Part shown: positions 1-7,896 of the stretch, piece by piece
Layout of the letters: every line of letters begins with the position of its first letter
Numbering within the stretch: position 1 is the stretch's first letter
Assembly (NCBI GenBank): GCA_011051475.1
Contig: DRLE01000167.1
Location: 1-16,469 of the forward strand
Source of the DNA: Gammaproteobacteria bacterium
Lineage (GTDB): Bacteria; Pseudomonadota; Gammaproteobacteria; SZUA-229
Length of the DNA: 16,469 nucleotides
Reading direction: 5' to 3'
Translations under genes and position numbers: made by a program
The notes under the pieces: model-generated
Databases searched by the model: none
Told to the model about the DNA's origin: nothing
What the model saw: the letters and a program-made list of their open reading frames with translations, nothing else

Positions 1-480
1 AACATCGAGATTCCGCAGGGGCTGGGTGAGAAAGATCCGGTCAATGACTGGCTGGACTGGTTTATGCTGAGCGTGATAGCGCCTGGCTTTGGCAAAAACG
101 GTTTTACCTTTCTCTATGACTATCCGGCCAGCCAGTGCTCGCTGGCCAGGCTGGATCGGAACGAGCAGGGGTATACCGTGGCGAAACGTTTTGAACTGTT
201 CTATGGCGAAATCGAGCTGGCCAATGGCTTTGATGAGCTGACGGATGCGGATGAGCAGCGCCGGCGCTTCATGCAGGAAAACAGGCAGCGTGAGCAGGCA
301 GGGCAGGCGGTTCTGCCGATTGATGAACGGTTTCTGGCGGCACTGGAATCCGGCCTGGGACAATGCAGTGGTGTTGCCCTTGGTCTTGACCGTCTGTTGA
401 TGGTGCTGTCAGGTGCGGAGCATATCGAGCAGGTGCTGGCACTGGCATGGGAAGATCAGCAAGCCACCGGCAACCTGTAA
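1..480 (+). CDS. epmA: EF-P lysine lysyltransferase EpmA (GenX/PoxA/YjeA), C-terminal part
   Basis: This is the C-terminal 159 residues of a class II lysyl-tRNA-synthetase-like protein, open at the left edge of the window. EpmA attaches (R)-beta-lysine to a conserved lysine of elongation factor P, which helps ribosomes pass polyproline stretches; it acts in the cytoplasm. Seen in the sequence: the stretch FELFYGEIELANGFDEL, typical of the EpmA active-site region, and class II motif 3 near the end (GVALGLDRLLMVLSG). There is no anticodon-binding domain in the visible part, and the protein ends about 20 residues after motif 3, as EpmA does and as LysS also does, so the family choice rests on the ANGFDEL region. 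The polyproline-rich proteins downstream are natural clients of EF-P, but the adjacency may be coincidence. The gene closes with TAA and a strong terminator follows. Confidence 0.9.
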   Translation, partial: NIEIPQGLGEKDPVNDWLDWFMLSVIAPGFGKNGFTFLYDYPASQCSLARLDRNEQGYTVAKRFELFYGEIELANGFDELTDADEQRRRFMQENRQREQAGQAVLPIDERFLAALESGLGQCSGVALGLDRLLMVLSGAEHIEQVLALAWEDQQATGNL

Positions 481-505
481 AGATGTCAGATTTTATTCTG
501 TTTTT

Positions 506-540
506 CAGGGAATTCCGTGCAGGTGTTCCCTGTTTTTTTT
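506..540 (+). terminator. Intrinsic terminator of epmA
   Basis: A perfect 7-bp stem (cagggaa at 506-512, ttccctg at 526-532) with a 13-nt loop is followed directly by eight T residues. It lies 25 bases after the epmA stop codon. It separates epmA from the RND operon. Confidence 0.88.
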
Positions 541-576
541 CAATTGAATGCTAAGCCGACGAAAATTCTTGCAATT

Positions 577-605
577 TTTTCAGGTACAGTGCATTCTCTA
601 ATAAT
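577..605 (+). promoter_or_regulatory. Candidate sigma70 promoter of the RND operon
   Basis: TTTTCA (577-582, 4/6 to the -35 consensus) and AATAAT (600-605, 5/6 to the -10 consensus) are separated by 17 nt, in an AT-rich gap between the epmA terminator and the adaptor gene. An imperfect inverted repeat (gcgtaac at 610-616, gttatgc at 628-634) sits just downstream and could be an operator, but no regulator gene is in the window. The match is modest and unproven. Confidence 0.35.
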
Positions 606-656
606 TCTGGCGTAACTGTCCCTCTCGGTTATGCAGGACTCATAATCTCTATGTAA

Positions 657-1811
657 ATGAACATGAAGGTAGCTTTGGGCATGTCAATGATCAATCGAAT
701 GAAACTCCCCTTTTATATCACTCTCACCATGCTCACGCTCTGGTCGGCGCAGGTTCAGGCAGACCGCGTGATAACGGTCGGTGTGGCGCCTCACGGTGGT
801 TATGTCATTCTCGGTGGCAGTGTTATCCCGCTGAAAGAAGTGACGCTGGCGGCGCAGATGCCCGGGCGTATCGTCAGTATCGCCGGGGAAGAGGGGGACG
901 AGTTCAAGGCCGGCAGTACGCTGGTAAAAATAAACGATGATGATCTGCAGGCCAAAAAGGTGGCCGCAGAAGCCGCCCTGGTCTCGGCGCAGAACGCCCT
1001 GCAGAATGCCCAGGTGCAGTACAATCGCGAACTGTGGAACCCGCGCGTCTATAACCCCCGGCCCATGGCCGGTATGGGTTTTCCGTCCATGTTCGACGGT
1101 TTTTTCAACAAGTTCAATGATGATGGTTTTCTCAACAGCGGTAACAAGAGCATTGAACGCCATGCCGATCTGGTAACCCAGGGCACCCAGGTGGCCGCCG
1201 CCCGTGCGCGCATTACCGAGGCCGAGTCCGCCCTGCGTGAAATCAATGCAAAACTGCGAGATACCATTGCCGTCGCTCCGTTTGACGGCATTATTATGAA
1301 AAAGATGGTTGAAATCGGTGACACCGTGCAGCCCGGCCAGCCTTTAATCATTTTTGCCTATTCCAAGTTCCTGCGTATTCGGGCAGAAGTGCCGGCAAGG
1401 CTGATGCCCGGCCTGAAGAAAGGCATGGTGGTACCGGCGCGTCTTGACGTCGGTAATACCCAGGTCAATGCCCGTGTGGCGCAGATTTCACCGGTTGCCG
1501 ACAGTACGCAACACACGGTAACGGTCAAGTTCGACCTGCCTGAAGGTGTGCCCGGCGGTCCGGGTATGTATGCCGAAGTCATGATTCCGGATGTCAGCTC
1601 ACCCACCCGTGCCCTGCCTGTGGTACCCATGTCGGCCATTCACAAGAAAGGCAGTCTGCCATCGGTGGAAGTGCTGGATGAAGAAAACAAGCCGCAGATG
1701 CGCCTGATTCGTATCGGTGATGTTATCGATGAAAACAATGTCACGATACTGTCGGGGTTGAAGCCGGGTGAACGCATACTGATACGCGACCGGAATAACA
1801 AGATTAAATAA
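657..1811 (+). CDS. RND efflux periplasmic adaptor subunit (membrane fusion protein)
   Basis: Adaptor (HlyD/AcrA family) that would link the inner-membrane RND pump encoded next to an outer-membrane channel. A signal peptide is visible, with likely cleavage after VQA at residue 35 (counted from 657). The first lipoyl half-motif (VTLAAQMPGRIVSIAGEEGD) and the second (IAVAPFDGIIMKKMVEIGDTV) flank a helical hairpin. Beta-barrel and membrane-proximal segments follow, ending near GLKPGERILIRD. The hairpin is interrupted at its tip by a Gly/Phe/Asn/Pro-rich insertion at about residues 127-164, which is unusual. The true start may be ATG 681, which has aagg 11 nt upstream and gives a more standard signal peptide; ATG 657 lacks a good ribosome site. 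The permease gene begins 104 bases downstream. No TolC-like gene is present, so the channel must be encoded elsewhere. The substrate is unknown. Confidence 0.9.
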   Translation: MNMKVALGMSMINRMKLPFYITLTMLTLWSAQVQADRVITVGVAPHGGYVILGGSVIPLKEVTLAAQMPGRIVSIAGEEGDEFKAGSTLVKINDDDLQAKKVAAEAALVSAQNALQNAQVQYNRELWNPRVYNPRPMAGMGFPSMFDGFFNKFNDDGFLNSGNKSIERHADLVTQGTQVAAARARITEAESALREINAKLRDTIAVAPFDGIIMKKMVEIGDTVQPGQPLIIFAYSKFLRIRAEVPARLMPGLKKGMVVPARLDVGNTQVNARVAQISPVADSTQHTVTVKFDLPEGVPGGPGMYAEVMIPDVSSPTRALPVVPMSAIHKKGSLPSVEVLDEENKPQMRLIRIGDVIDENNVTILSGLKPGERILIRDRNNKIK

Positions 1812-1859
1812 TAAAACCAGTATGTCATCCACTTGTTTAAGTGCAGGATGCCTGGGAGG

Positions 1860-1882
1860 TGTTCGCGGCGGTAAAGCGAACA
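1860..1882 (+). other. Hairpin in the adaptor-permease intergenic gap
   Basis: Perfect 7-bp inverted repeat (tgttcgc at 1860-1866, gcgaaca at 1876-1882) with a 9-nt loop and no T-run, so it is not a terminator. It lies 33 bases before the permease start, which itself lacks an obvious Shine-Dalgarno sequence. It could be an RNA structure setting adaptor/permease ratio or an operator; neither is shown. Confidence 0.4.
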
Positions 1883-1915
1883 GGTTTGAACTGTAAAAAA
1901 TGATTTGTAGTCCTC

Positions 1916-4900
1916 ATGGCAGAAAATAAAGAAAGTAACGAGCTGAATACCGAAACAGAAAGTCTGGGCATTGCCGGCGCCACCGCAAAAGCGTTTATTA
2001 ACTCACCGATAACGCCGATGCTCATCATCATCTTTATCCTGATGGGTTTGTTCGGCATCGCCTTTACACCCAGGCAGGAAGACCCGCAGATCGAAGTGCC
2101 GATGATGGATATCTTCGTCAACTACCCGGGTGCCTCGGCCGAGCAGGTAGCGGCGCTGGCGGCCAAGCCGCTGGAACGTATCATGAGCGAAATGGGCGGC
2201 GTCAAGCATGTCTATGCCGCCGCGCAGCGCGACAGCGCCCTGGTTACCGTCGAGTTTGACGTGGGCGAGGACATGGAGCGTTCGCTGACCAAGCTTTACA
2301 GTAAACTCAATTCCAACAAGGACGTGATGCCCCCCGGGGTGACCGGTTATATCGTCAAGCCCAAGGCGGTGGATGATGTGCCGGGCCTGACCATTACCCT
2401 GTGGTCGAACGAGGTGGACGATGCCTCGCTGCGTCTGATCGCGCTCGATACCCTGCAGAAGCTCAGTGAAGTACCCAATTCCAACCAGGGCTTCGTCGTC
2501 TCCGGCCGCACCGAGCAGCTGCGCGTGGAAGTGCTGCCGGAAAAACTCGCCGGCTACGGCATCACTCTGCCGCAGATCGCGCAGGTGATCCAGCAGGCCA
2601 ACAGTGAAAAATCGGTGGGTGATATCGAGGCCTGGGACAAGAGTTTCAAGGTCTATACCGGCTCCTTCCTGCAGTCCGCGCATGACGTCGAAAGCATCGT
2701 TGTGGGTCTGAAAGACGGTATCCCTGTCTATATACGCGATGTTGCCAATGTGCTGCACGGACCTTCCGAGCTGCACAAAATGGTGTCCCATTACACCGGC
2801 CCTGCCAGCGAAGAAAAAGAGGTGGCCGATGGTGCGCCGGCGGTTACCATTGCCATTGCCAAGAAAAAAGGTTCCAACGGGGTTTCGGTCTACAATGCAA
2901 TTCTCGCCAAGCTTGATACTCTCAAGGGCGAGATTATCCCCGATAACGTCAATGTCTATATTTCACGTAACTATGGCGTAACCGCCAATGACAAGGTCAA
3001 CGAGCTGATCTTCAAGCTGTTTGTCGCTACCGGCATCGTCACCCTGCTGGTATTCTTCTTCCTCGGCTGGCGCCCGGCCCTGGTGGTGCTGATCGTTATT
3101 CCCATTGTTATCCTGTTTACCGTGTTCAGCGCCATGGTGCTTGGCCTGACCATCGACCGTGTCAGTCTGTTCGCCCTGATTTTCTCTATCGGCATTCTTG
3201 TTGATGACGCTATTGTGGTGATCGAGAACATCTACCGGCACTGGTTGATGAAAAAGGATATGAGCGAAGAGGTTTCGGTCGATGCGGTACGCGAGGTCGG
3301 TAACCCGACCATTCTTGCCACCTTTACCGTCATCGCGGCGCTCATGCCCATGGGCGTGGTGCGCGGCATGATGGGGCCCTATATGGAGCCCATCCCGGTT
3401 CTGGGTTCGGTGGCCATGCTGTTTTCCCTGTTCGCGGCTTTTGCCTTCACGCCCTGGCTGGCCAACAAGCTCAAACCCAGCATGGATGTGCTCGAACGAG
3501 CGGCCGAAAGAGAACACAAAACCAATGAAAAAATCGGTAATTTCTTCCGTCGCAGTATCGGCGCCATTATCGGCAACAGTGTACTGGGTTACGGTTTCCT
3601 GGCCTCGCTGTTCGTTGTTTTCTTCGCCAGCTGCGTCATGTTCTACACCACCGCCGTATCGGTAAAAATGCTGCCGCTGGACAACAAATCGGAATTCGAC
3701 ATTGTCATTAATTTCCCGGAAGGCACCTCGTTGATCGACACCGCCAACCTGACGGCGAAACTGGCGGCAGAAGCGAAAAAATTTGAAAATGTTGTCGCCA
3801 TGCAGGCCTATGTTGGCACGGCATCGCCCTACAACTTCAACGGCCTGGTGCGCCACTACTATTTGCGTCGACAGCCATGGCAGGCCGATATACAGGTCGA
3901 GCTGACTGACAAGCACGAGCGAGAGAAAACCAGTCACGAGATCGCCGAGGAAATGCGCGACGTCATGGCACCGATAGCGAAGAAAGCCGGCGCCCGCATC
4001 CAGGTGGTGGAAATGCCTCCCGGTCCCCCCGTGCTGCAGTCCGTGGTTGCCGAGATTTACGGCCCCGACGAGGCCACGCGTCGCCAGTTCGCCCGCGATA
4101 TGACCGAGATGTTCGAAAAGGCGGAAAGTATTACCGACGTGGATAACTACCTGCAGGAGCCCTATGAAATCTGGCGCTTTGAAGCCGATCGCGACAAGGC
4201 GCTGCGCAAGGGTGTCAGCATCGACATGATCAATATGTCACTGGAAATGGCCATGGGCGGTTTTGTGGTCGGTGACCTCAAGCGTGGCTCGGTAGTTGAT
4301 CCGACCTATATTATTCTGCAGGTGCCGTTGTCTGCACGTTCCGAATTCTCCCGCCTGGGCTCCATACCGGTCAGGGCGCCGGACGGATCATTACTGCCAT
4401 TGTCCGAGCTGGGGCGTTTCGTCAAGGACGTCGAGCAGGATGTGATCTACCACAAGGACCTGCGTAGCGTCGAGTTTGTGACCGGCGAAAATGCCGGCGA
4501 ACTGGCCGCGCCGATTTATGGCATGTTCCAGGTTGACGATATGCTTGATGACTATGTCGCGCCGGACGGCGTGACGGTGCCGCATGGCTTTATTCACGGC
4601 GGCTATTTCGGCCCGCCGGCTACCGACCATCAAAGTGCCTTTGAATGGACCGGTGAGTGGACGGTAACCTATGAAACCTTCCGTGACATGGGCGGCGCCT
4701 TTATGATCGCTATGGTGCTGATCTTTATGCTGGTGGTGATCGAGTTCAAGAACTTCGTCTTCCCCTCCATTATTATGGCGCCCATTCCGCTGACCCTGGT
4801 CGGTATTATTCCGGGTCACTGGCTGTTCGACGCCGAGTTTACCGCAACCTCCATGATCGGCTGGATTGCGCTTGCCGGTATTATCGTGCGTAACTCCATC

Positions 4901-6031
4901 CTGCTGGTGGATTTCACCCGTCATGAAGTCATGAAGGGTGTGGATGTGCGTGACGCGGTGGTCAATGCCTGTCAGGCACGTACCCGCCCGATTGTGATAA
5001 CCGCACTGGCACTGGTGGGCGGCTCCAGTGTTATTCTCAGCGATCCCATCTTCGAGGGTATGGCGATCTCGCTGCTGTTCGGTGTGGTTGTTTCCACCGT
5101 GCTGACCCTGTTCGTGATTCCGCTGGGCTGTGTTACCGCCAAGAAAACCTTCCGCGTGAGCTGTGCCATCGGTCCCAACGATGATGTGGCAGCCATACAG
5201 CAGGAAGTGGAAGAATACAAACTGCCACTGTGGATGCGCATCTACAGCTTTATTGTCAATATCGTCAGCTGGCTGTTCGTGATTGGCCAGATGATCTATA
5301 ACCTGATACGCATGCTTATCGGTATGGTAAAAGGCAAGTTCGGTTCAAACGACACGCCACCGCCACCACCGCCCGCGGCACCGTCAACGCCACCGGCATC
5401 ACCGCCACCACCTGCACCGGCTGCGCCTGCAGCGCCGGAGGCCAAAGCTGACGCCGGGGCGAAAGCTGAAAAAGCAGCGCCCGCGAAACAGGCCCCGGAA
5501 AAGAAAGCGCCTGAAAAGAAGGCTCCGGAAAAGAAGGCCCAGGAAAAGAAGGCCCAGGAAAAGAAGGTAGATAATGGCGCTGCCAAACCGGTTGAGAAGA
5601 CAATGGAAAAACCGGCCGAGCCTGCAGCGCAGAAAGCAGCCGAGCCTGCGACGAAAAAAGCAGAGAAAGCCGTGGCGGTCGCTGAAACCGTTGTACCTGA
5701 AAAAGCGCCCGAAGCGGCGGCCGGTAATGCTGATGCCGGGACGGCAGCAACCGAAACCGAGGAAGAGAAAAAGCCGGCTGTTAAGAAAGCTGCGGTCAAG
5801 AAATCCACGGTAGCGAAAAAAGCCGTGCAGAAAAAAACACCCGTGAAAAAGGCGGCCGCTAACAAAACGGTCAAGAAAACCGCGAAAAAAGCAATCGCTA
5901 AAAAATCAGCCACCGCAACAGAGGCTGCTTCGCAAAAGGAAATCGAGAGAAAAATAGCCATTAAGAAAGCACCTTCGAAGAAAACATCGCCGGGCGGCCG
6001 TCGCGGCATTCGCCTGAAAGATGACACCTGA
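1916..6031 (+). CDS. RND efflux transporter permease (HAE1/AcrB-like) with long Pro- and Lys/Ala-rich C-terminal tail
   Basis: Proton-driven inner-membrane pump, 1371 residues against roughly 1000-1100 for the family. The core is intact: a first membrane helix after residue 30, the TM4 proton-relay pair D430-D431 (GILVDDAIVVIENIYRHW), and the TM10-11 region AGIIVRNSILLVDF, where R992 sits where AcrB has its relay lysine. After the core there is an extra hydrophobic stretch (about residues 1110-1138, with W and R inside). A proline-rich segment follows from D1146, then five APEKK/AQEKK repeats (residues 1193-1217), then a Lys/Ala tail of KKA/VKK type resembling histone H1 or AlgP tails. If the extra stretch spans the membrane, the tail would be periplasmic; if it is a re-entrant or surface helix, the tail is cytoplasmic, which fits the positive-inside rule. 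Start ATG 1916 matches family N-termini. Substrate is unknown. Confidence 0.93.
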   Translation: MAENKESNELNTETESLGIAGATAKAFINSPITPMLIIIFILMGLFGIAFTPRQEDPQIEVPMMDIFVNYPGASAEQVAALAAKPLERIMSEMGGVKHVYAAAQRDSALVTVEFDVGEDMERSLTKLYSKLNSNKDVMPPGVTGYIVKPKAVDDVPGLTITLWSNEVDDASLRLIALDTLQKLSEVPNSNQGFVVSGRTEQLRVEVLPEKLAGYGITLPQIAQVIQQANSEKSVGDIEAWDKSFKVYTGSFLQSAHDVESIVVGLKDGIPVYIRDVANVLHGPSELHKMVSHYTGPASEEKEVADGAPAVTIAIAKKKGSNGVSVYNAILAKLDTLKGEIIPDNVNVYISRNYGVTANDKVNELIFKLFVATGIVTLLVFFFLGWRPALVVLIVIPIVILFTVFSAMVLGLTIDRVSLFALIFSIGILVDDAIVVIENIYRHWLMKKDMSEEVSVDAVREVGNPTILATFTVIAALMPMGVVRGMMGPYMEPIPVLGSVAMLFSLFAAFAFTPWLANKLKPSMDVLERAAEREHKTNEKIGNFFRRSIGAIIGNSVLGYGFLASLFVVFFASCVMFYTTAVSVKMLPLDNKSEFDIVINFPEGTSLIDTANLTAKLAAEAKKFENVVAMQAYVGTASPYNFNGLVRHYYLRRQPWQADIQVELTDKHEREKTSHEIAEEMRDVMAPIAKKAGARIQVVEMPPGPPVLQSVVAEIYGPDEATRRQFARDMTEMFEKAESITDVDNYLQEPYEIWRFEADRDKALRKGVSIDMINMSLEMAMGGFVVGDLKRGSVVDPTYIILQVPLSARSEFSRLGSIPVRAPDGSLLPLSELGRFVKDVEQDVIYHKDLRSVEFVTGENAGELAAPIYGMFQVDDMLDDYVAPDGVTVPHGFIHGGYFGPPATDHQSAFEWTGEWTVTYETFRDMGGAFMIAMVLIFMLVVIEFKNFVFPSIIMAPIPLTLVGIIPGHWLFDAEFTATSMIGWIALAGIIVRNSILLVDFTRHEVMKGVDVRDAVVNACQARTRPIVITALALVGGSSVILSDPIFEGMAISLLFGVVVSTVLTLFVIPLGCVTAKKTFRVSCAIGPNDDVAAIQQEVEEYKLPLWMRIYSFIVNIVSWLFVIGQMIYNLIRMLIGMVKGKFGSNDTPPPPPPAAPSTPPASPPPPAPAAPAAPEAKADAGAKAEKAAPAKQAPEKKAPEKKAPEKKAQEKKAQEKKVDNGAAKPVEKTMEKPAEPAAQKAAEPATKKAEKAVAVAETVVPEKAPEAAAGNADAGTAATETEEEKKPAVKKAAVKKSTVAKKAVQKKTPVKKAAANKTVKKTAKKAIAKKSATATEAASQKEIERKIAIKKAPSKKTSPGGRRGIRLKDDT
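5492..5566 (+). repeat. Five 15-bp tandem repeats in the permease tail
   Basis: Five in-frame units encode APEKK (three copies) and AQEKK (two copies). The two AQEKK units are identical at DNA level, suggesting recent duplication, while the three APEKK units differ at third codon positions. Confidence 0.85.
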
Positions 6032-6052
6032 GACATAAAGAGGAGTGACGGT

Positions 6053-6979
6053 ATGTGGTTTGATGTAATACCAGAAATAGCGAAAAAAGCCGGACTATTG
6101 CTGATGCTGCAGGCATCGGCTGCCCTGGTGCAGACAGCCGGCGCCGTGGAGGCAGACAGTGATGACGGCAAGGTGGCGATCGAGACGGCTGCGACAGACA
6201 GCGCGGCGCCCGCTGACGGTCAGGCAGACCAGGCATCCTCCGGGCAGCTTACGGCTGGAAACGATCAGTCATTGCCGGGTGCTTTTCCGCCGGCCAGGCC
6301 CTTTCCACAATGGCCCGGGCGTGAACAGTTCCGTCGCGAGATAGTGCCGCCGCCACCGCCGGGTCCTTATATGTCCTCTGCCCTGAGTGATGTTTCTGTT
6401 AAGGGACCGGCTTTTTCCGCAAACAGAAAGCCACCGGTGCAAACGCAGGCATCAGCACCGGCGGCAGGTGGTATGCAGAAATTCAGCCCGGATCGACCAT
6501 GGCCGGACGACCTGCGCCCGACACAGCGCTGGAAACCGGAAAATGGCTATCATTATGTGGCCCCGCCGGTCGGCTCGGTACAGCCGACAGGTGTTTATAA
6601 TCGTGGCTATCGGCCTGCTTATCGTCCGTATCCTGTTTACCGTGGCAACCGTCAGCGTCCCCCGGCGACTTATACGGGGCCTCGTGCCATGAACCACCCC
6701 TGGAAACCGACTGGCGCTCAGCAAGGCCAGAGAAAGGGCGGTGTTGCCAGGCCGGCAGCACCGGCACGCATGCCGACGCGTATGCATTCAGCGCAGATGC
6801 AGTCCCCGGTGTATCAGCGGCCGCCGTCAGTGGGCAGGCGCCAGCCACCGGCCTATGCACAGCCGGCTCACAGGAAGCCGCAACACGACCCTCGGTATCA
6901 TCCGGTCAGGCCTCCGCACGCGGCTCCAGCGAGACCGTCGCGCACCGCTGTGCCCCCGGAAGCGAATACAGGGCAATAA
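6053..6979 (+). CDS. Exported Pro/Arg/Tyr-rich low-complexity protein, unknown function
   Basis: I do not recognise a family. The 308-residue product starts with a signal-peptide-like segment (KK at 11-12, hydrophobic 14-28, AGA cleavage candidate near 31). A Ser/Ala/Asp-rich stretch follows, then proline clusters (IVPPPPPGPY) and a basic region of alternating Pro, Tyr and Arg (RGYRPAYRPYPVYRG). There are no cysteines and no catalytic motif, so it is likely disordered or structural. The start is well supported by aaagaggag (6037-6045) 7 nt before ATG. It lies 21 bases after the permease stop, so the two are probably cotranscribed. Its composition resembles the next two exported proteins and the C-terminal tail of the coiled-coil protein at 11614. 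A scaffold or matrix role is inference. Confidence 0.72.
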   Translation: MWFDVIPEIAKKAGLLLMLQASAALVQTAGAVEADSDDGKVAIETAATDSAAPADGQADQASSGQLTAGNDQSLPGAFPPARPFPQWPGREQFRREIVPPPPPGPYMSSALSDVSVKGPAFSANRKPPVQTQASAPAAGGMQKFSPDRPWPDDLRPTQRWKPENGYHYVAPPVGSVQPTGVYNRGYRPAYRPYPVYRGNRQRPPATYTGPRAMNHPWKPTGAQQGQRKGGVARPAAPARMPTRMHSAQMQSPVYQRPPSVGRRQPPAYAQPAHRKPQHDPRYHPVRPPHAAPARPSRTAVPPEANTGQ

Positions 6980-7021
6980 TACCCGTCCCTGATCCGGGCC
7001 GTTCTCCATCGGTCTGTAGGG

Positions 7022-7027
7022 TATAAT
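7022..7027 (+). promoter_or_regulatory. Candidate -10 element upstream of the 213-residue protein gene
   Basis: A perfect TATAAT lies 72 bases before ATG 7100, in the 120-base gap after the previous gene. No good -35 hexamer is found at 16-18 nt upstream, so an activator would be needed if this is used. Confidence 0.4.
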
Positions 7028-7031
7028 GATT

Positions 7032-7057
7032 CTGGTAGATTTTACTGGCAGATTTTC
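7032..7057 (+). repeat. Tandem 13-bp direct repeat in a 5' leader
   Basis: CTGGTAGATTTTA (7032-7044) is followed directly by CTGGCAGATTTTC (7045-7057), 11 of 13 identical. It lies just downstream of the candidate -10 at 7022, a position suited to a regulator or RNA-binding site. Confidence 0.6.
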
Positions 7058-7099
7058 TGCAGCAGAGTTTGAGAGTCGTTTAAATCAGGAACAACACAG

Positions 7100-7741
7100 A
7101 TGCAGGGCTTGAACACAATCAGATTGAACAGCGTTATATTGCCTGCAATTTTTTTACTGTGCGTATCGCCAGCTGGCGCCGACAGTCATTTCGGTGCAGG
7201 ACGCACGCAAGGGGGAGGGGATGAGCGGCAGGATAACCCCTGGGCAGTGCCTCAGCCGCCTGAAAACCCGGTTGATTTTCAGCGTCTGCCCAGATACCGC
7301 AGTCAGCAGTATCGACAGGACAATACGGAACATTACGAGCGTGCCTACCGCTTTGTCACGCCGGAGATACTTGACTCCATCAGGCAGCAACAGACGCAGA
7401 GTCAGTTGATGTATGGCGGTTCCTATTATCAGCCGCCCGCTCCGCCGCCGGCCTCGCCGCGTTATGGTAGTGGCTATGGTGGTTACGGCAATTACTATGC
7501 GCCTGCGTATCCAGGCGCCCTGTTACCGGGGGCCGGTTACAGCGATCCGCTGTACGATGTGCCGCTGGTGTCACCGTGGGGTAATACACCTGATTTGATA
7601 TACCGGGGACAAAGCTACCCGCTGGTGCCGAATGAAGCCTTCGGCGGGCTGCCGCCAATCCCCCTGTATAACAGCAGCCCGGGAGTGAGTGACAGGTTTT
7701 TTGATCCCTATGGTTTCAGCCAGGGCATGTACGGATACTAG
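7100..7741 (+). CDS. Exported Tyr/Pro/Gly-rich protein, unknown function
   Basis: A 213-residue product with a clear signal peptide (hydrophobic VILPAIFLLCVSPAGA, cleavage near residue 27). A polar segment follows with a short ordered-looking patch (YRFVTPEILDSIRQQQTQ), then a Tyr/Pro/Gly-rich half with YGSGYGGYGNYY and repeated P-L-Y/P-Y motifs. The only cysteine is in the signal peptide. AGGA about 9 nt before ATG supports the start. I do not recognise a family. Its composition is close to the sulfur-globule-like protein encoded next, and it may be a partner in the same envelope or matrix; that is inferred from adjacency and composition only. The flanking gaps (120 and 155 bases) suggest separate transcription from its neighbours. 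Confidence 0.72.
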   Translation: MQGLNTIRLNSVILPAIFLLCVSPAGADSHFGAGRTQGGGDERQDNPWAVPQPPENPVDFQRLPRYRSQQYRQDNTEHYERAYRFVTPEILDSIRQQQTQSQLMYGGSYYQPPAPPPASPRYGSGYGGYGNYYAPAYPGALLPGAGYSDPLYDVPLVSPWGNTPDLIYRGQSYPLVPNEAFGGLPPIPLYNSSPGVSDRFFDPYGFSQGMYGY

Positions 7742-7766
7742 GCGAATTCGAGGGCCAGAATAAAAA

Positions 7767-7795
7767 TAGATTCTGTCTGACAACAGGCGTATAGT
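7767..7795 (+). promoter_or_regulatory. Weak candidate promoter of the sulfur-globule-like gene
   Basis: TATAGT (7790-7795, 5/6) has TAGATT (7767-7772, about 3/6) 17 nt upstream. A perfect inverted repeat follows at 7809-7825 (ttgaaa, 5-nt loop, tttcaa), placed near the expected transcript start and so a possible operator. Confidence 0.28.
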
Positions 7796-7896
7796 GTAAA
7801 TGGACTTTTTGAAACATGATTTCAAGAGGACGTTTGCGATAAGTGGTATTGGGTAGCTCCCTCGATTCAATGCCTGATTCAACTGAGGGGAAGTAG

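Noticed and set aside
2963..3937. Minus-strand open frame of about 320 codons inside the permease gene
   Set aside because: His/Gln/Asp-rich nonsense composition typical of antisense to a GC-rich membrane protein gene; no start signal or family resemblance.
5146..6031. Possibility that the Lys/Ala tail is a separate histone H1-like gene
   Set aside because: The frame is continuous with the pump core through the extra hydrophobic segment, and no ribosome site plus start is seen at the tail boundary. An assembly or frame error cannot be fully excluded without reads.
5296..6171. Long minus-strand open frame (about 290 codons) opposite the permease tail
   Set aside because: It is the mirror of Lys/Ala/Pro codon repeats, giving an Ala/Phe/Ser-rich low-complexity product with no domain, and the plus-strand frame is continuous with the pump.
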